Positions 51,788 to 59,902 of a DNA stretch of 64,000 nucleotides are shown piece by piece (the stretch's first letter is position 1; every line of letters begins with the position of its first letter). The stretch is from positions 1-64,000 of the forward strand of contig CAZJLO010000004.1 in assembly GCA_964547105.1 (NCBI GenBank), read 5' to 3'. Below the pieces are notes generated by a model, which saw nothing but the letters and a program-made list of their open reading frames with translations, had not been told where the DNA came from and ran no database searches. A program made the position numbers and the translations under genes. Source of the stretch: RXOA01 sp964547105 (GTDB taxonomy: Bacteria; Bipolaricaulota; Bipolaricaulia; UBA7950; UBA9294).

Positions 51788-52882
51788 GTGGAACTGCAGG
51801 CCGATCGTGCAACGTGGCTCGTAACGTTTGTGCTGCTTGGCAGCGGGCTCATCATGCTGTACAGTGCGAGTTCTCCGTTTTCTCTTGCCCACTTCGACAG
51901 CGATACCTACATGATTGCGAAACAGGCGATCGCTGCAGCGATCGGTGTCGGGCTGTGCGTGTTTCTTGCGCTGCTTGATTATCGGCGGCTTGCTCAATTG
52001 GACGAGCTACTCCTGATTGGAGCGTTTCTTCTCACGGTGCTCACGCTGGTGCCGATCCGTGGATTCAGCGACGGGCGATGGCTGAATCTTGGGGTCTTCA
52101 ACCTTCAGCCCACCGAGTTTCTCAAAGTGGCGTTGATGATCTACCTGGCTGCAGCGATGACCCGCAAGGGGGCACGGATGGCTCTCTTCTCCCAGGGAGT
52201 CCTGCCGTTTCTGATCGTCATTGCCGTGGTCGCTGCCGTTGTCATCCAGCAGCCGGATCTGGGAATGATCCTTGTGTTCTGCTTTCTGACATTCTTCATG
52301 TTGTTTCTTGGTGGAGCACGAGTGTTGCATCTTGTTGGGGTGGCCGCAGCCGCTGTTCCTGCCATGTGCGCCGCTGTGCTGATTGCACCCTACCGGATGG
52401 CGAGAATTGTCTCGTTTTTCAACCCCCAAGCGTACAGCACATCGTCCGGTTACCAGACGCTGCAGTCGCTGATCGCGGTGGGATCAGGCGGCATGTTCGG
52501 GCGAGGACTCGGCGCGTCGCGCACGAAGCTGTTCTACCTTCCTCAAGCGCACAACGATTTCGTCTTCTCGGTGATAGCCGAAGAGCTTGGGCTTCTCGGC
52601 GCCATCGGGTTGCTCGCCCTGTTCGCCGTGCTTATCTGGCGGGCGTTCTCGATTGCTGCGAACACGGCCGATCGATTCGGTCAGCTGCTTGCATACGGAA
52701 TAGGGGTTTGCTTCGCCCTGCAGGTGGTGCTGAACGTTGGAGTCACCCTGGGATTGCTGCCGGTGACCGGCTTGACGCTGCCGTTTGTCAGCAACGGCGG
52801 ATCGTCACTTCTGGTCATGCTGGCGCTTTGCGGCCTGTTGCTCAGCATTTCGCGCTATGGAGGTCAAGCATGCGAGTCTTAG
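51788..52882 (+). CDS. ftsW: FtsW septal peptidoglycan polymerase (SEDS family)
   Basis: Encodes 364 residues from a GTG at 51788 behind GGGGGAGAAGG. About ten membrane helices; the SEDS motifs LGVFNLQPTEFLKVALMIYLA, AHNDFVFSVIAEELGLLGAIG and TGLTLPFVSNGGSSLLVMLA are present. It polymerises lipid II at the division site. A longer frame starting at 51719 has an Arg/Ser-rich N-terminus and no ribosome site. Confidence 0.95.
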   Translation: MELQADRATWLVTFVLLGSGLIMLYSASSPFSLAHFDSDTYMIAKQAIAAAIGVGLCVFLALLDYRRLAQLDELLLIGAFLLTVLTLVPIRGFSDGRWLNLGVFNLQPTEFLKVALMIYLAAAMTRKGARMALFSQGVLPFLIVIAVVAAVVIQQPDLGMILVFCFLTFFMLFLGGARVLHLVGVAAAAVPAMCAAVLIAPYRMARIVSFFNPQAYSTSSGYQTLQSLIAVGSGGMFGRGLGASRTKLFYLPQAHNDFVFSVIAEELGLLGAIGLLALFAVLIWRAFSIAANTADRFGQLLAYGIGVCFALQVVLNVGVTLGLLPVTGLTLPFVSNGGSSLLVMLALCGLLLSISRYGGQACES

Positions 52883-54000
52883 TTGCCGGCGGGGGTACCG
52901 GAGGACATGTCTACCCGGCGCTGGCGATTCTCGATGAACTGGCGCAAACCGTCTCCAATGTCGATCTTGGATACGTGGGCACGAAACGGGGGTTGGAGGC
53001 GCGCCTTGTTCCGTCGATCTCGAACCTGCGATTCTTCACGACTTGTGTGCGAGGTCTTCCGAGCGGATTGAGGCTTGTCGCTAGGTTGAGATCCGCGTTG
53101 GCGTTGCTTTGGTCCCTTGTGGAGGCGCTTGTGATCGTGCTTCGCTTCCGGCCTCATGTCGTCCTTGGCGTGGGGGGATACGCGTCGTTCCCGGTCGTGT
53201 TCATCAGTGCGCTTCTTGGGCGAGTAATGTCGATTCGAACTCTGATCCACGAGCAGAACGCTGTCGTCGGTCGCGCGAACCGCCTGCTGTCAAGGTGGGT
53301 GGATCGGGTTCTCGTATCGTTCCCGTCCACGGTGAACGACCTCTCGCACGCCAACAGGGTTGTGATCACGGGCAATCCTGTCCGGCAGGATCGCTTGGGG
53401 AAGAAGCCGAGCCGAGACATGTACCAAGAGTTTGCCTTGGATCCCGACAAGAGAACCGTTCTCGTCTTCGGGGGATCGAAAGGATCGGCGGCACTGACCC
53501 AAGCTGTTCTCGATTTGTCCGCGGAGTTCTCGGATGAACGCGAAATCCAAGTTCTGCTGGTGACAGGCAGCGAAGACGCCGCCAACGAAGCCCGAGACCG
53601 ATTGCAGAACTCTGGCGCGCGGAACTTCGCCGTTCAGGCATACATCGATCAGATGGGCGAGGCCTATGCGATTGCAGATCTAGTCGTGAGCCGTGCCGGT
53701 GCAACAACCCTGGCCGAGATCACTTCTTGCGGGAAGCCCGCGGTTATCGTTCCATGGGAAGGGGCCACAGATGACCATCAGGTCGCCAACGCGCTCTTCC
53801 TTGAGCGAGCTGATGCTTGTGCATTGATTCGCGAAGCGGCAATCTTGGACGGAGGCCTTTCGCATGTCATCCGCGAGTTGGTGCATGATCCTCGGCGGCT
53901 GGTGCGAATGGCGGCGAATTCGCGAAGATTGGGAAGGCGCCAAGCAACCACGGCGGTTCTTGGAGAGGTTGTCGGACTGTTTGGAGAGGCATTGACGTGA
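52870..54000 (+). CDS. murG: UDP-GlcNAc--lipid I N-acetylglucosaminyltransferase
   Basis: Encodes 376 residues; GGAGG lies 6 bases before the ATG at 52870, which overlaps ftsW by 13 bases. VAGGGTGGHVYPALAI, GYASFPVVFISALLG, HEQNAVVGRANRLLS, ITGNPVRQD and RAGATTLAEITSCGKPAVIVPW are the MurG motifs. It makes lipid II at the inner membrane. The 264 codons open upstream in frame lie inside ftsW and are not coding. Confidence 0.96.
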   Translation: MRVLVAGGGTGGHVYPALAILDELAQTVSNVDLGYVGTKRGLEARLVPSISNLRFFTTCVRGLPSGLRLVARLRSALALLWSLVEALVIVLRFRPHVVLGVGGYASFPVVFISALLGRVMSIRTLIHEQNAVVGRANRLLSRWVDRVLVSFPSTVNDLSHANRVVITGNPVRQDRLGKKPSRDMYQEFALDPDKRTVLVFGGSKGSAALTQAVLDLSAEFSDEREIQVLLVTGSEDAANEARDRLQNSGARNFAVQAYIDQMGEAYAIADLVVSRAGATTLAEITSCGKPAVIVPWEGATDDHQVANALFLERADACALIREAAILDGGLSHVIRELVHDPRRLVRMAANSRRLGRRQATTAVLGEVVGLFGEALT

Positions 54001-55376
54001 TTGTCGGAAACGGCCGGTATCACTTTGTCGGGATTGGCGGCTCCGGGATGAGCGCACTTGCTTCGGTGATGCTTGCCGGCGGTGCGCAAATCACCGGCTC
54101 GGACCTGCGTGACACGGAAGAAGCCGCGGCTTTGAGAGAAGCGGGCGTCCGGGTGACGGTCGGGCATGATGAGGCGAACATTGGCGAAGGTCTCGACGGC
54201 GTGATCATTTCATCCGCCGTCACCACAGACAACGTTGAGGTCCAGAGCGCGATGAGACGCCGGGTCCCCGTTGTTCGCCGCCTTCACGCCTTGGGTGTCG
54301 TGTGGCAAACGGGACGCAGCCTCGGCGTGACGGGGACGCATGGCAAGACCACCACATCGGCTATGCTTGCGACCATCCTGCGGCAGGCGGGCGAGGATCC
54401 AAGCTATGTGATCGGTGCGCGGTGCCCCCATCTTGGCGGCAACGCCCATCTTGGCCGCGGGGAGTTGTTCGTTGCCGAGGTGGACGAGAGTGACGGCGTG
54501 ATCGTCGACCTCTCGGCGGATGTTGCCGTGATCACGAATATCGGCTGCGATCACCTTTCGACGTATGGATCGATCGATGGCGTCATCCAAGGATTCTCGC
54601 GGTTTCTCGAGCGATGCGATCAAGTCGTACTGAACATCGATGATCCTCGGGTTGCCGATCTGTCGAGCCGGCTTCCCAAGTACCTCAGCGTTGGAACCCG
54701 CTCCGATGCTGACGTTCGGGCGACGAGGATCATGCAACGGGAGTTCAATACGTGGTTTGACTTGTGGATCCGCGGCAAGCGCTGCGGGCGGGTTCGGCTT
54801 CCGGCACCCGGGGTTCACAACGTTCTGAACGCTCTTTGTGCCGCCGGCGGAGCAACGGCTGTCGGGATCACTGCGGAGCAGATCATCGACGGACTGGAGG
54901 CATTCTGCAGACCCCGGAGAAGATTCCAGCTTCTGGAACAGAATGGGGTGGTCGTGGTGGACGACTATGCTCATCTTCCGGAGGAGGTCAGCGCGACCCT
55001 TGATGCGATCCGTGCCGGATGGCCCTCACGTCGCGTTGTAGCCGTTTTTCAGCCGCATCGATACTCGCGGACTGCATGGATGGCAGATGCGATTGGAGCC
55101 GCCTTCCGACGCGCCGATCTTGTGGTGGTGGCCCCAATTTACGCTGCGGGGGAGGCCCCGATCCCCGGTGTTACGACCCAGTGCGTCGTGGATGCGATCC
55201 GTCGTGAGACCCTTGCCGAGACGTACAGCATGGAATCTGCGGATGATATCGTCCCATTCCTGAAGACCAAGATCAGAAAAGGGGACTTCTTGATCAGTTT
55301 TGGTGCCGGAGACATCAGCCGTGTTACGGAGCAACTTTCCGCGGATCTGGAGGAAGCGCGGTTCCGCGCCGCCTAG
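53997..55376 (+). CDS. murC: UDP-N-acetylmuramate--L-alanine ligase
   Basis: Encodes 459 residues from a GTG overlapping the murG stop (GTGA). HFVGIGGSGMSALA, GVTGTHGKTTTSAML, EVDESDG and VVDDYAHLPEEVSATLDAIR are the MurC motifs; FQPHRYSRTAWM follows. It adds L-Ala to UDP-MurNAc. Confidence 0.96.
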   Translation: MIVGNGRYHFVGIGGSGMSALASVMLAGGAQITGSDLRDTEEAAALREAGVRVTVGHDEANIGEGLDGVIISSAVTTDNVEVQSAMRRRVPVVRRLHALGVVWQTGRSLGVTGTHGKTTTSAMLATILRQAGEDPSYVIGARCPHLGGNAHLGRGELFVAEVDESDGVIVDLSADVAVITNIGCDHLSTYGSIDGVIQGFSRFLERCDQVVLNIDDPRVADLSSRLPKYLSVGTRSDADVRATRIMQREFNTWFDLWIRGKRCGRVRLPAPGVHNVLNALCAAGGATAVGITAEQIIDGLEAFCRPRRRFQLLEQNGVVVVDDYAHLPEEVSATLDAIRAGWPSRRVVAVFQPHRYSRTAWMADAIGAAFRRADLVVVAPIYAAGEAPIPGVTTQCVVDAIRRETLAETYSMESADDIVPFLKTKIRKGDFLISFGAGDISRVTEQLSADLEEARFRAA

Positions 55377-55392
55377 AAGAGCGGTCTGTACC

Positions 55393-56358
55393 GTGCGATC
55401 GAACCACGTGCAACGGCAACCACTATCACCTGCTCGACATGCGGCGCTCGCGTATCTGGAGCGGCTGGACGGTGATGTGTTGTGGAGCGAGTCTCTCGCG
55501 GCGCACAGTACATTCGGCATAGGCGGACCGGTTGCGGCATGGTTCCGTCCACGAACACGGGAATCCTTCACCGAGGCGATCGCCGGCGCAGAGAGGGAAT
55601 GCTTCCCGGTTCTCGTGATCGGCGGTGGCAGCAACGTGCTGTTCCCGGATGAGGGGCTGAAGGCGCTCGCAATCAGTACGGAGTCACTCGTCGGTGTTCG
55701 TGTGAAGCCAGACGAGGTGGTTGCGGAATCGGGTGTCTCGATTGGCAGGTTGCTGGCGCGGTTGCATGAGCAGCACCGGCATCAGATCGACTTCCTCGCC
55801 GGTATCCCGGGAACCGTCGGCGGTGCCTTGATGGGGAACGCCGGGTTGGCGGATCGAAGCATCGGCGATGTCGTGCTTCAGGTCGAGGTGCTGTCGAACA
55901 GGTCATCCGTGCAGTGGCTCGATTACGATCAATGCCACTTCGGCTATCGGACCAGCGATCTGGGTCAGTGGCCGGCGATTCTCGGCGTACGGCTGCGGAC
56001 AGACGGCGTGAATTTCGATGGCAAGGCAGTTTTGTCTCGGAAGCGATCGACGCAACCTATCGAGTCGAGAACCGCGGGGTGTATCTTCAAGAATCCTTCG
56101 CCCGAAACTGCGGGTCGACTGATCGAAGAGGCGGGATTGAAGGGGTTACGAGTCGGAAATGCTATAGTCTCATACAAACACGCGAATTTTATCGAGAATT
56201 TGGGAGGGGCGAGAAGCGCTGAGATCCGCAACATAATTGACATTGTGCGCGAAAAGGTGTATAAGTTTCATCGCGTTTTGCTTGAGCTGGAGATCGAGGT
56301 ATTTGACGGGTGGACCAGGGAGGTAGTGCAAGCAAAGCCATCGGGTGGGGACTTGTAG
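55393..56358 (+). CDS. murB: UDP-N-acetylenolpyruvoylglucosamine reductase
   Basis: Encodes 321 residues from the GTG at 55393; a second GTG at 55408 is possible. HSTFGIGGPVAAWF, IGGGSNVLFPDEG, GIPGTVGGALMGNAG, YRTSDLG and GCIFKNPSPETAGRLIEEAGLKG are MurB motifs for FAD and substrate. It makes UDP-MurNAc with NADPH. Overlaps ftsQ by 49 bases. Confidence 0.94.
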   Translation: MRSNHVQRQPLSPARHAALAYLERLDGDVLWSESLAAHSTFGIGGPVAAWFRPRTRESFTEAIAGAERECFPVLVIGGGSNVLFPDEGLKALAISTESLVGVRVKPDEVVAESGVSIGRLLARLHEQHRHQIDFLAGIPGTVGGALMGNAGLADRSIGDVVLQVEVLSNRSSVQWLDYDQCHFGYRTSDLGQWPAILGVRLRTDGVNFDGKAVLSRKRSTQPIESRTAGCIFKNPSPETAGRLIEEAGLKGLRVGNAIVSYKHANFIENLGGARSAEIRNIIDIVREKVYKFHRVLLELEIEVFDGWTREVVQAKPSGGDL

Positions 56359-57053
56359 TAGGGGGGATTCTGATCGCTGCCGTCGTTGTTGCACTGTACT
56401 CGCCGACGCTGGGAGTTTTTGACATTCGCAGACTCCGAGTGCTCGGAAACGAAACAGTTCCCACTGTGCAAGTGGCCAGGTGTACTGGCATACAGGCCGG
56501 TGAGAACTTGTTGCGTGTTTCACCTGCCCGTATCGAGGCACTTCTCCTCAAAGACCCTCGAATCCAAAATGCTACGGTAGTCCGTTCGCTTCCGCATACC
56601 CTCGTTGTTCAGATCGAGGAACGGCGACCTGTCGCTGTCTGTTCCCAATCGCTCGGAAGGTGGTGTTTGGTCGGCGGCGATGCCGTGATTATCGACACGC
56701 TTGATGAGCTTCCGGAAGGGCTGCTGATGGTTACAGGCGTGACGTGGGATCGAGATCCTGCCCCCGGGGCGAAAGCGATAGATGGGTGGATAGCCTTTGC
56801 CATGGCGCTGATCGGTGATGCCAACTCGGCCGGGGCGGAGATCCAAAGCGTCGATTTTTCGGATCCAACATGTGTGATCGCCGCAAGAAGACGAGGAACC
56901 ACGATCGCATTGGGCGAGCCTGATCAGCTTGCGTCCAGCTTTCGTGCTTTGATGTCACTGCTTGACGAAGTCGATGCAGATGACTATCAATCGATCGATC
57001 TATCGCGTGGGGGTGAGGCGACACTTGTGCCCCGTGAGGTGGTGAACCGATGA
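56310..57053 (+). CDS. ftsQ: FtsQ/DivIB-type cell division protein
   Basis: Encodes 247 residues from a GTG at 56310. A single membrane helix (about 11-30, IGWGLVVGGILIAAVVVALY) is followed by a POTRA domain (FDIRRLRVLGNETVPTVQVARCTGIQAGENLLRV) and the FtsQ beta domain (VRSLPHTLVVQIEERRPVAV). It links the divisome in the periplasm. The position between murB and ftsA supports the call, as sequence conservation is low. The start lies inside murB with only a weak site. Confidence 0.87.
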   Translation: MDQGGSASKAIGWGLVVGGILIAAVVVALYSPTLGVFDIRRLRVLGNETVPTVQVARCTGIQAGENLLRVSPARIEALLLKDPRIQNATVVRSLPHTLVVQIEERRPVAVCSQSLGRWCLVGGDAVIIDTLDELPEGLLMVTGVTWDRDPAPGAKAIDGWIAFAMALIGDANSAGAEIQSVDFSDPTCVIAARRRGTTIALGEPDQLASSFRALMSLLDEVDADDYQSIDLSRGGEATLVPREVVNR

Positions 57054-58285
57054 GAAGAGAGAGAGTCGTTGTCGGACTCGATGTAGGGACGACCAAGGTC
57101 GTTGCCCTGGTTGGCAACATCGTCGATGAGATGATTGAAATCATCGGCATGGGCAAAGCCGAGTCCCATGGCCTGGAAAAAGGGGTTGTCGTTGACATCG
57201 GTCGAACCATGGCTTCGATCCGCAAGGCAGTCGAAGAAGCGGAGAATATGGCCGATGTGAAGATTTCCTCTGTGTATGTAGGGATCGCCGGGAAGCACAT
57301 CTCTTCGATCAACAACAGCGGAACTGTATCCATCAATCGTCCGGATCGAATCATCACCGAAGATGATGTCCGACGCGTCGTGGAAACGGCACAAGCGATT
57401 CAGCTGCCGTCCGAGAGCGAAATGATCCACGTGATTCCGCGCCAGTACATTGTTGATGGGCAGGATGGGATTACCGATCCGGTCGGCATGACCGGGACGC
57501 GGCTTGAGGTTGACGTGCACATCGTTACCGGCGCGATCACGGCGGTCCACAATCTCGTGCGATGCGTGGAAGCGCTGGGAATCGGGATCGAGCAGATCGT
57601 TCTCGAACCGATTGCTTCCTCCCTGGCCGTGCTTTCGTCAGCCGAGAAAGAGCTGGGCGTGATCCTGATGGACAGTGGTGGCGGGACGACGGACATCAGC
57701 GTATTCCGCGGGGGAGATATCTGGTTCTCCAAGGTGATCCCGATTGCCGGAGAACACATCACAAACGATATCACGGTCGGTCTTCAGACGCCGATTGAAG
57801 AAGCGGAGTTGATCAAGAAACAATGGGGAACCGCCATGGTCGACAGCGTCGGCGAGGATGAGAAGATCGACGTTGCGACGATCGGCGGCGACGAGAAGAA
57901 GAGCGTCTCCAAAAAGCGTCTTGCCAAGATCATCGAGCCGCGCGTTGAGGAGCTACTCGACCTCGGGATGCAGGAAGTGGAAGATGCGGGGTATCGAGAT
58001 CTTGTTCCCGCCGGATTGGTCCTGACCGGGGGCACATCCATGCTTAGTGGCTTGACCTCATTTGCCGGGCAACGGTATGACATCGCGGTGCGCCGGGGGA
58101 AGATTCCCCAAGGGATCCACGGGCTAAGAGATATCGTGGAATCGCCGATCTACGCGACGGCGATCGGCTTGTTGCGCTATGCGATTGAGACAAAGGATTT
58201 CAAGAAAAAGGATTTCTATCAGCCGCGGCGGAATTCATTCATGGCGAAGCTCTTCTCTTGGTTCAACCGGTTCTTCCGGGGGTAA
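57050..58285 (+). CDS. ftsA: cell division protein FtsA
   Basis: Encodes 411 residues from an ATG overlapping the ftsQ stop (ATGA). The actin fold has GLDVGTTKVVALVG, the SHUT-type 1C domain and DSGGGTTDISVFRGG, with GLVLTGGTSMLSGL. The C-terminal FMAKLFSWFNRFFRG is the amphipathic membrane-binding helix. It anchors FtsZ to the inner membrane. Confidence 0.97.
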   Translation: MRRERVVVGLDVGTTKVVALVGNIVDEMIEIIGMGKAESHGLEKGVVVDIGRTMASIRKAVEEAENMADVKISSVYVGIAGKHISSINNSGTVSINRPDRIITEDDVRRVVETAQAIQLPSESEMIHVIPRQYIVDGQDGITDPVGMTGTRLEVDVHIVTGAITAVHNLVRCVEALGIGIEQIVLEPIASSLAVLSSAEKELGVILMDSGGGTTDISVFRGGDIWFSKVIPIAGEHITNDITVGLQTPIEEAELIKKQWGTAMVDSVGEDEKIDVATIGGDEKKSVSKKRLAKIIEPRVEELLDLGMQEVEDAGYRDLVPAGLVLTGGTSMLSGLTSFAGQRYDIAVRRGKIPQGIHGLRDIVESPIYATAIGLLRYAIETKDFKKKDFYQPRRNSFMAKLFSWFNRFFRG

Positions 58286-59409
58286 TGATGCGCGACGACA
58301 GAGTGTTGACACCTCCTGCTCGGCTGATGGTCATCGGTGTCGGGGGTGGCGGCGGAAACGCCGTTGATCGCATGTTTGACGAGACGGTCAACGGTGTTGA
58401 GCTTGTCGCTGTCAACACCGACGCACAGGTTCTTGAGGTCATCCGTGCGCACCAAACGCTCCAGCTTGGGCGCAAGTTGACGGGAGGACTTGGTGCCGGG
58501 GGGAACCCGGATATCGGGAAGGCGGCGGCTGAAGAGAGCCGCGAAGCGATCATGGACCTCCTTGACGGCATCGACATGGCGTTTATCACCTGCGGAATGG
58601 GGGGCGGCACGGGCACCGGCGCGGCACCGGTCATTGCGGCACTCGCCAAAGAGGCGGGAATCCTCACGACCGGAATCGTGACGCGGCCGTTCTCATTCGA
58701 GGGCCTGGCGCGATCGGAGAAAGCCGAAAACGGAATTGGTCGCCTTGCACAATCTGTCGATGCGTTGATCTGCATTTCCAACGACAAGCTACTCAAGGTT
58801 GCCCCGAATGACATGCCGATCACGATGGCATTTGAGCTTGCTGACGAGATCCTCAGGCAAGGTGTTCAGGGGATCTCCGATTTGGTGACGATGCCGGGAA
58901 TGATCAACTTGGATTTCGCGGATATCGAAAGCGTGATGCGAAACGCCGGCACAGCGATGATGGGCATCGGAGAGGGTGAAGGAGAAGGGAAGACCAAGGA
59001 AGCTGCCCGAAACGCGATCTCTTCTCCACTGCTCGATGGTACGATCAAGGGAGCCCGGAAGGTGATTATGAACATCACCGGCGGCTCCGACCTGACACTC
59101 GAGGAAGTGACCGAGGCAGCGCAACTGATTCGCGAAGCGGTCTCCGACAAGGCAGACATCATCTTTGGTACCGCGATACGAGATGGAATGGAGCATGTCC
59201 GCCTGACCGTCATTGCAACGGGATTCGCAGCAACTGTGGGCACCGAAGAAGAAGAAGGGGCCCAGATCACCAATGAGACGATGTTGGTGAAGCTTCAGCA
59301 AGAGAGTCGTATCGGTCCCGATGATTGGGACATCCCGACGTTTCTCCGGCGGAGCCGGAGAAGCCGTGAGGAACCTGAACCACGGCCGTGGGGACACCCT
59401 GATCGATAG
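58285..59409 (+). CDS. ftsZ: cell division protein FtsZ
   Basis: Encodes 374 residues; the ATG at 58285 overlaps the ftsA TAA (TAATG). GVGGGGGNAVDRMFD, the tubulin signature CGMGGGTGTGAAPVIAALAKE and the T7-loop region NLDFADIESVM are present. The C-terminal peptide DIPTFLRRSRR is the site for FtsA binding. GTP-driven ring polymer. Closes the plus-strand block. Confidence 0.98.
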   Translation: MMRDDRVLTPPARLMVIGVGGGGGNAVDRMFDETVNGVELVAVNTDAQVLEVIRAHQTLQLGRKLTGGLGAGGNPDIGKAAAEESREAIMDLLDGIDMAFITCGMGGGTGTGAAPVIAALAKEAGILTTGIVTRPFSFEGLARSEKAENGIGRLAQSVDALICISNDKLLKVAPNDMPITMAFELADEILRQGVQGISDLVTMPGMINLDFADIESVMRNAGTAMMGIGEGEGEGKTKEAARNAISSPLLDGTIKGARKVIMNITGGSDLTLEEVTEAAQLIREAVSDKADIIFGTAIRDGMEHVRLTVIATGFAATVGTEEEEGAQITNETMLVKLQQESRIGPDDWDIPTFLRRSRRSREEPEPRPWGHPDR

Positions 59410-59536
59410 GTGGCAACAGACTTCCTAGCGTGTCCGTACGGATGGCGGAGATCACTGAAATCGAGCCCCGCCGGGGTGACGTCTGGAAGGAACATGAACC
59501 GCGCATCGTGATGTTATTCGCGAATGCATCGCGCTG

Positions 59537-59621
59537 TGCCAGAGGTGGGGGTCGAACCCACACGACCACGAGGGTCACGGGATTTTGAGTCCCGCGCGTC
59601 TGCCAATTCCGCCACTCTGGC
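59537..59621 (-). tRNA. tRNA-Leu(CAA)
   Basis: 85 bases on the minus strand fold as a class II tRNA. The acceptor stem GCCAGAG pairs with CTCTGGC. The anticodon stem CGGGA/TCCCG has the loop CTCAAAA, giving anticodon CAA (UUG codons). A long variable arm (TGACCCTCGTGGTCGT) and GGTTCGACC T-arm are present. The 3' CCA is not encoded. Confidence 0.95.
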
Positions 59622-59631
59622 AATTGCAGGT

Positions 59632-59660
59632 ATGGTATCGGCCGCGCGGGCATCCGTCAA
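59632..59660 (-). promoter_or_regulatory. sigma-70 type promoter of tRNA-Leu
   Basis: TTGACG (59655-59660, minus strand) and TACCAT (59632-59637) at 17-base spacing, 10 bases before the tRNA 5' end. Confidence 0.6.
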
Positions 59661-59902
59661 TCCAAACCGGGTATTTCCAGCCAACATGGAACGAATGTCC
59701 GGCCGTCACAATGGCCGTTCTGTTGGCTTGTTTCCGCGCGCAGCTGCCGAGCGTTATCCCGATTACATCGTTTCCTGCAGATCGTACCTATACTCCTCAT
59801 GATGGAAACGGATGGAGCCGCAATCTGGTCCTTCTCGAGGGCGGATTCTCTCGTACATGCAGCCCTGAAGGACCCATTGCATTGTTCTGGCAGGAGGATC
59901 GT

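Noticed and set aside
52078..52869. Apparent 264-codon N-terminal extension of MurG
   Set aside because: It is the out-of-frame reading of ftsW; MurG starts at the ATG at 52870 behind GGAGG.
59460..59490. CCCCGCCGGGG hairpin after ftsZ
   Set aside because: Stem of only about five pairs and no T-run on either strand; not called as a terminator.
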